Origin: Deltaproteobacteria bacterium | GTDB taxonomy: Bacteria > Myxococcota > SpSt-1050 > JACRCP01 | DNA length: 33,715 nucleotides | Assembly: GCA_016218965.1 (NCBI GenBank) | Contig: JACRCP010000013.1 | Span: 1-33,715, forward strand | Direction: 5' to 3' | Shown here: in pieces, positions 15,922-23,009 of the stretch | How positions within the stretch are numbered: the stretch's first letter is position 1 | Layout: every line of letters starts with the position of its first letter | The notes under the pieces: generated by a model | Told to the model about the DNA's origin: nothing | Database searches by the model: none | The model's input: the letters and a program-made list of their open reading frames with translations, nothing else | Program-made: the position numbers and the translations under genes

Positions 15922-17623
15922 CGGGCGGGAAGCGCACGGGGTGGGAGAGGCGCCGCGCCCCCGGGACCTCGTCACGGCCATGGTCGTATTCCTGTTGTCG
16001 GCCTCTCTGTTCGCCGGCCTCGTCCACTTCATGGACAACACCAACATCAACACGCGGAACGGCAGCCACATCGCGGTCCAGTTGCGCCCCTGGGTCGAAG
16101 GCGCCCACGATCGCCGGCTCTTTTTCGCGAACCTCCTTTACTACCCGGTCGTGGGCTGGATGTTGCGGCTTCTCCGCGAAACGGTCTTCGGTCCCATCTG
16201 GACACGGATGGCGCTGGTGAACTCCGTGTTCGGAGGGCTTGCGCTCGGATGCCTCTTCGCCCACGCCCGGCTGTTGCGTTTCCCGGTGTGGGCGGCGATG
16301 TCCATGGTCCTTTTCCAGCTCGGGTGCGGATTCTTCCTTTTCGGCTCCATCACATCCGAGGACATCATGCCGGCGTATGCGATGCTGATGATTTCCGTGA
16401 CCCTCTTCGCGATGTCGGAGCGGTCGGGCTCTTTTGCGACGCTCGTCCTGAGCGCGGCGGCGTTCGTGCTTTCGTGGCTGTTCCACTGGACCCTCGTATG
16501 CAACCTCCTGCCCGCCTGCGTGCTTGCGTTTGCCGCGGGCCGAGGCCCCCCGGGGTCGCGCGCCGTGCGAGCCGCAGTCTTTTTCGCGTCGGTGCTGCTG
16601 CTGCTTGTGGTCGCATGTCTGGCGGTCAAGGGGCACCGGGGCCCCGCAGGTGTCATCGCGAAGGCGATTTGGCCCGGGAAGGGTCTTGACACCGGGTTTG
16701 CGGGGTTCGCGGCGATCAAGATCAACCTCATATTCGTCGGCATCTCGCAGTACCTGGCCACGGGAAAGCTCGTGGCCCACGCGGAGTATCTCCGTGACAA
16801 CCTCCTGCCGACGACCGGAAAACTGCTGTTCATGGTCCTTTGCGGCATCTCTCTTGTCAAACGCGTGGCCGGCGCGTGGGACGACGGCGCGTGGCGGGCA
16901 ACGGGGATCCTTCTCGTGTCGGTCTTCGCCTGCGGAGAGCTGTTCAACCTGTATGTCCAACCCCAGGATCCCCAGTTCCAGCTTGCGCCGATGGCGTGGC
17001 TCGCGTTCGGATGGGGGTGGCTGTGCGTGCGGGTCGTGCAGGCGGCGCCGCGCGTGCGGCGGCTGGTCGCCGCGGTCCTGGTCGTCGCGGCGCTGATCCC
17101 GTTCGCGTGGAACTTCGACTCGAAGTCGAGGACGCGCGGTCTTGATTCGTACTGGGTGCGTGCCGTCGGGAACCTCGATGCCAGGTTCGATCGTTCGCGG
17201 ACGCTCTTCGTCTTCGCGGGCCATGGGGACCTGATAGTCTGGATGGATGTCATGGGGGGCTGGAAGCTCAAGGACTACCTCCGTCCCGCCTGCGAGTCGC
17301 GCGATCCGTGGAAGTTCAGAGTGTTTCTGCTGAGCGCCGAATTGATCCTTTTTCCCGGGCGCACGCCCGACGAATCGGCCGCCGCGGTCGTGGACTACCT
17401 GCAGGCGGCCGTCAAATGCGGGCTAAAGGTCGTGGTGGGAGGGGTGTGGACAAGGCCGCGGTCGCAGTTCCTGGACCTGTTTTTGATGTTCAACGACGCC
17501 GACCGGACCAAGGCGGCGGCGATGTACGACGCCCTGTCGGTGAATTTCGAGGGGGTTCTGGTCTCCGAGGACCCGAACTTCGTTTTCTACGAGCTCCGCC
17601 GAAGAAACCAGCGCCCGCAATGA
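15914..17623 (+). CDS. Polytopic membrane protein, probable GT-C glycosyltransferase
   Basis: 569 aa with about ten hydrophobic segments (first at about 21-40, the rest spread over 75-400) and a soluble C-terminal region of about 170 residues. The short acidic loop right after the first helix (MDNTNINTRNG) is where GT-C enzymes keep their catalytic aspartate. Strong ribosome site GGGAGGGG before ATG 15914, which overlaps the previous gene by 8 bp. As last gene of the operon it is the natural acceptor of the lipid-linked sugar made upstream. No named family is recognised, so the enzyme class is inferred from topology and context. Confidence 0.7.
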   Translation: MPDGREAHGVGEAPRPRDLVTAMVVFLLSASLFAGLVHFMDNTNINTRNGSHIAVQLRPWVEGAHDRRLFFANLLYYPVVGWMLRLLRETVFGPIWTRMALVNSVFGGLALGCLFAHARLLRFPVWAAMSMVLFQLGCGFFLFGSITSEDIMPAYAMLMISVTLFAMSERSGSFATLVLSAAAFVLSWLFHWTLVCNLLPACVLAFAAGRGPPGSRAVRAAVFFASVLLLLVVACLAVKGHRGPAGVIAKAIWPGKGLDTGFAGFAAIKINLIFVGISQYLATGKLVAHAEYLRDNLLPTTGKLLFMVLCGISLVKRVAGAWDDGAWRATGILLVSVFACGELFNLYVQPQDPQFQLAPMAWLAFGWGWLCVRVVQAAPRVRRLVAAVLVVAALIPFAWNFDSKSRTRGLDSYWVRAVGNLDARFDRSRTLFVFAGHGDLIVWMDVMGGWKLKDYLRPACESRDPWKFRVFLLSAELILFPGRTPDESAAAVVDYLQAAVKCGLKVVVGGVWTRPRSQFLDLFLMFNDADRTKAAAMYDALSVNFEGVLVSEDPNFVFYELRRRNQRPQ

Positions 17624-17637
17624 AAGAACGGAGCGGA

Positions 17638-18264
17638 CTACGGGCCGGGAATGACCATGATCTCAATCGACTCGGGGATGCTGTCGTACACGACCTCTTC
17701 GGTCTTGCCGTCTTTGGTCACAAGATCGAGTGACGCGGTGCCGCTGACCCACAGGCGTGTCGGGGTCGAAAAACCGGGCGGCAAGTCCTTGAGGGGGAGT
17801 CTGACCAGCAGGCCGTCGGTGGCGTCGATCCCCAGGCTCAAACGTCCGAAAACCCTGCCCGACTGCTGGATCTGGACCGCCTGGGCGCCTTTTTCGAAGA
17901 GGATCATGACGATCGGATCGTTGGCCTTGTTTGTGAGCCAGAATCGGTAGAACAGACCCACGTCCACCGGTCCTTTCGTTTCCAGCCAAACGTTGAGCGC
18001 GCCGCCCTGGATTTTTGAGAACACCGCGACAAGGTCCCCCCTGCCTTCCCTGGCGTTGCCCGCCGGGCTGCCGAGCTTGTGCGTGACGCCCGCAAACACG
18101 TCCCTTCCGCTCATCCTCGCCCGGGGGGACGGGGGCGGCGGCACCACCGGCTTCGAGTCAGGCCCTGGCGGCAAGACGTGGGATTGCGGGGTGTCCTGTT
18201 CGCACCCGGCGCAGCCCGCGCCGATCATGAGCACAAAAGCGCTGATCATCAAAAGCGTGCGCAT
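17638..18264 (-). CDS. Lipoprotein with unrecognised 'FAG-FWxxN' domain (copy 2)
   Basis: 208 aa from ATG 18264 (GGAGGG upstream; an ATG three bases earlier is too close to it). Signal peptide ends in GAGCAGC, so C18 or C21 is lipidated; a Pro-rich linker (32-48) follows, then the domain at about 55-205 with FAGVTHKLGSP, FYRFWLTNK (105-113), FEKGAQAVQI, DATDGLLVRLPLKDLPPGF, RLWVSG and PESIEI. It is clearly homologous to the 11726-12370 protein over its whole length. It converges with the glycan operon (14 bp gap) and diverges from the SGNH hydrolase that carries the same domain, so the three are linked by position and by sequence. Confidence 0.9.
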   Translation of the reverse strand: MRTLLMISAFVLMIGAGCAGCEQDTPQSHVLPPGPDSKPVVPPPPSPRARMSGRDVFAGVTHKLGSPAGNAREGRGDLVAVFSKIQGGALNVWLETKGPVDVGLFYRFWLTNKANDPIVMILFEKGAQAVQIQQSGRVFGRLSLGIDATDGLLVRLPLKDLPPGFSTPTRLWVSGTASLDLVTKDGKTEEVVYDSIPESIEIMVIPGP

Positions 18265-18312
18265 CATCGACCCTCCCGGCGGCGGACAGTTTGGCGGCAA
18301 GGACATGCGCAG

Positions 18313-18372
18313 ATGCTATTCTGTCGATGTGCAGTTGTCAACGTTTTGGGCCAACACGTTTTGGGCCAAAAC
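18313..18372 (-). promoter_or_regulatory. Promoter of lipoprotein 2 with tandem operator-like repeat
   Basis: Minus strand: perfect -35 TTGACA (18341-18336), 17-bp spacer, TAGCAT (18318-18313), start about 18306, leader about 42 nt. Upstream lie two copies of the 14-mer ACGTTTTGGGCCAA (18341-18354 and 18356-18369, + strand), period 15 bp. The second copy extends into a palindrome, GTTTTGG-G-CCAAAAC (18358-18372). The repeats stand between this promoter and the divergent SGNH promoter at about 18419. Confidence 0.65.
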
Positions 18373-18418
18373 CAAAACTGGCGGGGTTCTCGAGAAGGTG
18401 TCGCGTTCGCCAAGGCTG

Positions 18419-18434
18419 TGATACCATCCCTTTC
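18419..18434 (+). promoter_or_regulatory. Extended -10 promoter placed for a leaderless mRNA
   Basis: TGA-TACCAT at 18419-18427, then 7 bp (CCCTTTC), then the GTG start at 18435. A transcript starting 7-8 bp after the -10 would begin at the start codon. No clear -35. The same layout precedes the genes at 27926 (minus) and 30897 (plus). Confidence 0.45.
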
Positions 18435-19976
18435 GTGAGAAGAGAGGGATTGATACGCGGCGCGCTTGTCTTCGGCTCTGTTGCGGCCTTCCTTGTCGCG
18501 GCCGAGGCGGTTTCGCGGATCGTTGAGCTTGTCAGGCCGCCCGCCGCCGCCGTGCGCCAGTTTGGCGAGGGCCACTTCGCCCAGCACCGATGGCTCAAGG
18601 GCGACCCTCTCGGCTGGGACCTCCAGCCCGGGCCTCCGCACTACAATGCCCTCGGGATGAATGACTACGAGTACACCGAGGAGAAGCCCGCCGGCACATA
18701 CCGCATCCTCGTCCTGGGCGATTCCGTCGCCTACGGCTGCGGCGTGCAAAAACACGAAACCTTCGAGAACCAGCTCGAAATGCTGCTCGAGAGGGCGCAC
18801 GACGGCCGCCGATTCGAGGTCCTGAACATGGCGGTCCCCGGGTACAACACGAAGCAGGAGCTTGTCAAGTTCGAGCGCGACGGGCTCCGCCTGGCCCCCG
18901 ATCTCGTGCTGGTGGCGTACGTGATGAACGACGATGTGGTCACTCCCGTGGTCATCAGGGACGGCAACATGGTCCGCTTCGAGTATCTGACACCCGAGGA
19001 TCCCCTCGACGACGGGGCCGGCACCGCCGTTGACCGCGCCGGGTCATGGATCTTCTTCGAATCCGCGTTCGCGCGGTACCTCACCTATGCGTTTCTGCGG
19101 TTGAGACTGGCGGGGGAGGGACAGGACGAATCGCAGATTCCGTTCGGATCGAAGTCGGAGAGCTTCGAGAGCCTCAGGGCGATTCGGGACGCGGCAGCCA
19201 GAATCGGCGCCCGCGTCATCGTGGCTGTCTTCCCCGTGTTCGAATGGGAAGGCCCGCGGGACGGCTACCAGCGCCTGCGGATGCGCCTCAGGGCTTTCCT
19301 GGACGGCGAAAAAATCCCGTGGATTGATCTGCTGAACGTCTACCGGGCGCATCGCGCGGTCGACCTGTGCGTGTCCACTGGCGACCGCTGGCATCCGAAC
19401 CGCTTCGGCCATTCGTTGGCCGCCGCTGCGCTCCGCGACCACCTTGAGGCGACGGCGTTCCTGACGAAGGCCGCCCCTTCCGGGACGGCGCGTACGCCCG
19501 TGGTCCCGCGAGTCCAGGAGTTGTTTGCAGGAATGCACCCGCAACTTCGCGCCGGCGAGGGGGAGGGACCGTTTTCCGCCGCCACGGCGATGCTCGGTCG
19601 GGAGAACCTGCACGTGCTGCTTTCGACGAACGGCGAGGCCGTTCGGGCGCATTCGTACCTGTTCTGGCTCGACAACCACCGCGACCCGCTGGTCACGATC
19701 CATGTCGAGGGCGGGGAATCGAGAGGGGCGCTCCAGATTCAACATGGCGGCGCCGTGAACGTCCGCCTTGAGGGGGCGGTATCGTTGGATGGCGGCGTGC
19801 TGGTGACGATCCCCCGCGCGCGGCTTCCTGCCGGGTACCGGGAGGCCAAGCGAATCTGGATTTCGGGGTTCCGGGCGGTGACATTCGTCGAGGACGCCGA
19901 CGGGAGTATCCGGGCAGTGCAGCACGGTGAGATTCCCGAATCGGTCGAAGCGGCCCCTGCGCCGGAAATCAGGTAG
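18435..19976 (+). CDS. Membrane-anchored SGNH hydrolase with C-terminal 'FAG-FWxxN' domain
   Basis: 513 aa from GTG 18435 (no ribosome site; see the promoter entry). An N-terminal helix (7-24) anchors an extracytoplasmic SGNH esterase/acyltransferase domain: block I GDSVAYG with nucleophile S97, block II NMAVPGYNT, block III MND (N165), and the D317-H320 pair in GDRWHPNRFGH. From about residue 360 begins a second domain with ELFAGMHPQL, SYLFWLDN (407-414), DPLVTIHVEGG, LQIQHGG, SLDGGVLVTIPRARLPAGY, AKRIWISGF and EIPESVE, homologous to the two nearby lipoproteins. The fusion ties that unknown domain to ester removal or transfer on a surface polymer (inference). Confidence 0.9.
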   Translation: MRREGLIRGALVFGSVAAFLVAAEAVSRIVELVRPPAAAVRQFGEGHFAQHRWLKGDPLGWDLQPGPPHYNALGMNDYEYTEEKPAGTYRILVLGDSVAYGCGVQKHETFENQLEMLLERAHDGRRFEVLNMAVPGYNTKQELVKFERDGLRLAPDLVLVAYVMNDDVVTPVVIRDGNMVRFEYLTPEDPLDDGAGTAVDRAGSWIFFESAFARYLTYAFLRLRLAGEGQDESQIPFGSKSESFESLRAIRDAAARIGARVIVAVFPVFEWEGPRDGYQRLRMRLRAFLDGEKIPWIDLLNVYRAHRAVDLCVSTGDRWHPNRFGHSLAAAALRDHLEATAFLTKAAPSGTARTPVVPRVQELFAGMHPQLRAGEGEGPFSAATAMLGRENLHVLLSTNGEAVRAHSYLFWLDNHRDPLVTIHVEGGESRGALQIQHGGAVNVRLEGAVSLDGGVLVTIPRARLPAGYREAKRIWISGFRAVTFVEDADGSIRAVQHGEIPESVEAAPAPEIR

Positions 19977-20318
19977 GGGGCGTCGTGGGTGCGTCCCCGA
20001 TTTTGGGGAACACGGAACTGACTCCCGGGTCGGCCGGGCCGCCGCCTTCCCGGCGCCCGTTCTGAGATCTTTTTTGCCGGGGGTCGCTACGCGAACTTTT
20101 CCCCCGGACCCCCTGCTCGCTCCGGCGGAGTGAATCCGCCTGCGCTCGCTTTTCGTCCATGTCCGCGCGTGCGCCGGGCAGGCGTCGCCCCGGCCTTCGC
20201 GCCGCCCCAGTTTCGGGGATGCGCCCGGGCGTCGTTGAGATCTGGTCAATCAGGCTGCGTTTGGGGTATGATTGCCGCAGGCATCCACCGATCGTGGTGG
20301 AAGAAACGGGGGCCGCAC
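19977..20318. repeat. Gene-free region rich in inverted repeats
   Basis: Contains a TCCCC/GGGGA hairpin (19994-19998, 20005-20009, loop GATTTT) just after the SGNH stop, embedded in a GGGTGCGTCCCC...GGAACACGGAACTGACTCCC-like sequence. I associate that type with widespread interspersed repeats near IS200/RAYT-type elements (recollection, not searched). Further right is a perfect CCGGGGG/CCCCCGG stem (20077-20083, 20101-20107) followed by clustered inverted GGCGGA/TCCGCC arms. No transposase gene is present. The first hairpin may also end transcription of the SGNH gene. Confidence 0.5.
20244..20272 (+). promoter_or_regulatory. Possible promoter of the Cys-rich propeller gene
   Basis: TATGAT at 20267-20272 matches the -10 consensus at five of six bases. 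The -35 at 17 bp (GGTCAA, 20244-20249) is weak. Predicted start about 20279, giving a 40-nt leader to GTG 20319. Confidence 0.35.
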
Positions 20319-21980
20319 GTGGAATTCGGAATTCGGAATTCGCAGTCCGGCGGAACCGTTCCCGTCAACGGAAGGAAGGCGCTTCCAAAAGTCGCCTTGC
20401 TTGCGTTCCTGTGCGCCTTCCTTGCCGCGAGATGCACGTGCGACGATGCCGTGGAGCGGGGAGCGTCCGGTGACGACGGCGGCGCGGGGCTTGCCGCGGA
20501 CGTCGGTTCCGGCGGGGACGGGTCCGTCTCGTGTCTCGAGCGCTGCACGAACCTGCCTCACGGCGCCGGCGGGTGTTCGGCGGACCGGTGCATCATCGCC
20601 GTCTGCGACCCGGGCTGGGCGGACTGCAACGGCGAGGTGACCGACGGCTGCGAAACCCGAATCGACAGAGACAACGCCAACTGCGGCGGCTGCGCAAAGG
20701 CGTGCGCGCCTTCGCACGGCGCCGGGCTGTGCGTCAACTCGGCGTGCAGTGTGGCCTCGTGCGACAACGGCTGGTGGGACATCAACGGCGATCCCGGGGA
20801 CGGCTGCGAGTATCCGTGTGTCGCGACGGGCGGGAACGAAGTCCCGGACGGGCAGGACAACGACTGCAACGGGTTGGTCGACGACACCTGCCGCTTCACC
20901 TTCCTGGGCGAGCCCGGCAGGATCGAGATATACACCGCCGACGCGACATACCCGCAGATGTTCTGGAACGAAGGCCGCTACTACGCCGTATGGAGGGACA
21001 CGCGCGACGGCAACGGGAACATCTATTTCACGACGCTCAACGCCGACGGGACCCTGGCCGGGGAGGAGACGCGCATCAGCCATGGGACCGGCGATGCCGT
21101 GACGCCGACGATCGTTCGCGGCGGGGATGCGCTCGCCGTGGCATGGTCGGACACCAGAAACGGCAGGCCCGAAATATGGTTCACCAGGATCGACGACGAT
21201 GGCGGCACCCTTACGTCCGAGGCTCCGATAGGGACCCAAGGCGGCGCGAGAAGTCCCAGCCTGCAGTGGGACTGGACAAACCTTCGCTACGTGGTCCACT
21301 GGTACGACGACCATTCCGGTGACGACGAGGTCTACATGAAGTTCATTGATTCGGACGGCGTTCCCGGCGGCGAAACCACGCTGGTTTCGGGCTACCAGGG
21401 GGCGTCGAGGGGCGCCTCCATGAACGTCCTTGAAGAGGGTCTGTTTGTGGCGTGGATCGAGCAGTACGCGGAAGAGTTCGAGGTGATCTTCGTGAAGGTT
21501 TCCGACGACGGCGTCAGGAGCCCGACGGACCTGCTGGTGTTTCGGGGGTTTGGCACCGCCGGCGGCGTCGGGATGGCCTGGGGAGGCGAGGACTTCGGGC
21601 TGTCGTGGGACGGCAGCCAAAACGGACATTTCTCGATCTATTTCAACCGGGTGGACGCCGGGTATAACCTTGCGTTGGCGTCGCCGCGCGTGTTCTCGGA
21701 CCCCCGGTTCGACTCGACCGTCCCGAACATGGGATGGAGCGGCCACTTCTACTTCCTGGTCTGGAGGGACGAATCCACGGGCAGGCCCCAGGTCGTTCTG
21801 GCGGCGCTCGACACCAGAAGCCGCCTTTCGGCGAGTCCGCTGCAGGTCTCAAAGTCCGACCGCGACGTCCACAATCCGATCGCCGTGTGGAACGGAGAGG
21901 AGTTCGGCATCATGTGGCAGCAGACCGCCGCCGACGGAAACCGCGAGATATGGTTCCGCCGCGTGGGCTGCGCGGAGTGA
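20319..21980 (+). CDS. Secreted Cys-rich protein with seven-repeat beta-propeller
   Basis: 553 aa from GTG 20319 (GGGGG about 7 bp upstream); the start is uncertain because no ATG lies nearer the signal peptide LPKVALLAFLCAFLAARCTC. Three regions follow: a Cys-rich module (SCLERC...GWADCNGEVTDGCETRID..NANCGGCAKAC), a calcium/copper-binding MopE-like motif DGQDNDCNGLVDDTC, and seven repeats of about 45 residues with the core (h)xVxW-x-(5,10)-(E/N)IYFx(R/T) (AVWRDTRDGNGNIYF, VAWSDTRNGRPEIWF, VVHWYDDHSGDDEVYM, VAWIEQYAEEFEVIF, LSWDGSQNGHFSIYF, LVWRDESTGRPQVVL, IMWQQTAADGNREIWF). This predicts a seven-bladed propeller at the cell surface. The first codons overlap a GGAATTC heptamer array. The binding target is unknown. 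Confidence 0.85.
   Translation: MEFGIRNSQSGGTVPVNGRKALPKVALLAFLCAFLAARCTCDDAVERGASGDDGGAGLAADVGSGGDGSVSCLERCTNLPHGAGGCSADRCIIAVCDPGWADCNGEVTDGCETRIDRDNANCGGCAKACAPSHGAGLCVNSACSVASCDNGWWDINGDPGDGCEYPCVATGGNEVPDGQDNDCNGLVDDTCRFTFLGEPGRIEIYTADATYPQMFWNEGRYYAVWRDTRDGNGNIYFTTLNADGTLAGEETRISHGTGDAVTPTIVRGGDALAVAWSDTRNGRPEIWFTRIDDDGGTLTSEAPIGTQGGARSPSLQWDWTNLRYVVHWYDDHSGDDEVYMKFIDSDGVPGGETTLVSGYQGASRGASMNVLEEGLFVAWIEQYAEEFEVIFVKVSDDGVRSPTDLLVFRGFGTAGGVGMAWGGEDFGLSWDGSQNGHFSIYFNRVDAGYNLALASPRVFSDPRFDSTVPNMGWSGHFYFLVWRDESTGRPQVVLAALDTRSRLSASPLQVSKSDRDVHNPIAVWNGEEFGIMWQQTAADGNREIWFRRVGCAE
20321..20341. repeat. Three perfect GGAATTC heptamers
   Basis: GGAATTC repeated three times without a mismatch, starting inside the presumed GTG start codon of the propeller gene. 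Unit length equals that of the array at 7955-7989. If translated it adds a short EFGIRNS segment before the signal peptide. Confidence 0.85.
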
Positions 21981-21993
21981 GGCGGTGCCCCCG

Positions 21994-23007
21994 ATGACCA
22001 CTGCGATGCCCATCTGCAAAGCGCTGTGGGACGGGTTCGTAGTCCACTGGACCGGGACGGTCTACCCGTGTTCCCTGCTTTGTGCCGAATCGTGCTCCAA
22101 CTCGCTGAGTTTGGGGAACCTGGCGGAGATACCGCTCGCGGCGATGTACCAGGGCGCGGCGCTCCGCACTCTCCGCCGACGCTACCTCGCCGGCAACCTG
22201 GGCGGCTTGTGCTGCGCACACTGCACCAAGGGGGATCTCTGCGGAAGTCATCTTGATGAGGCGCGCGCGCCCGGCGGGGCGGGCGACCCCGATGAACTCT
22301 ACCCGGTGACCCGCCTCGAAGTCTCGCTGACCGACAAGTGCAACATGCTTTGCATCATGTGTCCCAAGGTCGGACGCAGGGAGAACCCGCCGGGCCTCGG
22401 ACGCGCGGGCTACATCGACCCCGCGTTGTTTGCGGGGGCGTTGCGCGATTTCCGGGACCTTTCGAAGGGCCGGGGTCTCGTGTGTCTGCACTGGGTCGGC
22501 GAGCCCACGCTCCACCCCGCGCTCCCGGCGATTCTCCGCTCAATCGACGCCTGCGGGTTGGGTATCGCGCTCGTCACAAACGGCATCAGGTTCCTGCCCG
22601 CGCTCACCGATCTCATCGTCGGCATGCCGCATGCGGCGCTCGTCTCGTTCTCCATCAACGCGTCGACGGAGGGCACGTACCGGACGGTGAACAACTCGAA
22701 ACAGTTCGCACGCGTCCTCGGAAACATCGAGTATCTCCTCGCCCGGCGGTCGGCCGCAAAACGGACCAAAGAGCTGGCCGTTTCCGTCACGTTCGTCGTG
22801 TTGAGCGAGAATCTCGGCGAGGCGGTCCCCTTCAGGGACTACTGGTTCGGGCGCTACCGGCACCACGGAGCCGAGCCGTCGCTCGTCTTCAACGGAAAGG
22901 GGGCGGCCTCGGCATCGCAGGTGGATTTTCTCGTCGAGGCGGGGGCCTTCCCTCGGGCGAAAGAGAACTTTCTTGAGGTCCAGGCCCGCCTTGGCGCACG
23001 GGGATGA
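21994..23007 (+). CDS. Radical SAM enzyme with N-terminal SPASM domain
   Basis: 337 aa from ATG 21994, 13 bp after the propeller stop, so probably co-transcribed. Residues 8-83 contain a complete SPASM signature, CX12GX4C (C8, G21, C26) and CX2CX5C (C74, C77, C83), with GNLAEIPLAAMY between. The radical SAM core follows with CNMLCIMC (C116, C120, C123) and LHWVGEPTLHP. SPASM domains normally follow the core, so the order is permuted. SPASM enzymes often modify peptides or act as dehydrogenases. The Cys-rich propeller protein just upstream is a conceivable substrate (inference). Confidence 0.88.
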   Translation: MTTAMPICKALWDGFVVHWTGTVYPCSLLCAESCSNSLSLGNLAEIPLAAMYQGAALRTLRRRYLAGNLGGLCCAHCTKGDLCGSHLDEARAPGGAGDPDELYPVTRLEVSLTDKCNMLCIMCPKVGRRENPPGLGRAGYIDPALFAGALRDFRDLSKGRGLVCLHWVGEPTLHPALPAILRSIDACGLGIALVTNGIRFLPALTDLIVGMPHAALVSFSINASTEGTYRTVNNSKQFARVLGNIEYLLARRSAAKRTKELAVSVTFVVLSENLGEAVPFRDYWFGRYRHHGAEPSLVFNGKGAASASQVDFLVEAGAFPRAKENFLEVQARLGARG

Positions 23008-23009
23008 AG

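Noticed and set aside
14389..16071. Long open frame (560 codons) on the minus strand
   Set aside because: It lies opposite the GT2 fusion and GT-C genes, which have recognisable domains and ribosome sites. High GC content at third positions opens such antisense frames; its sequence is Arg/Pro/Ala-rich with no motif.
20250..21746. Long open frame (498 codons) on the minus strand
   Set aside because: Antisense to the Cys-rich propeller gene, whose repeats are clear on the plus strand; no domain or ribosome site is seen.
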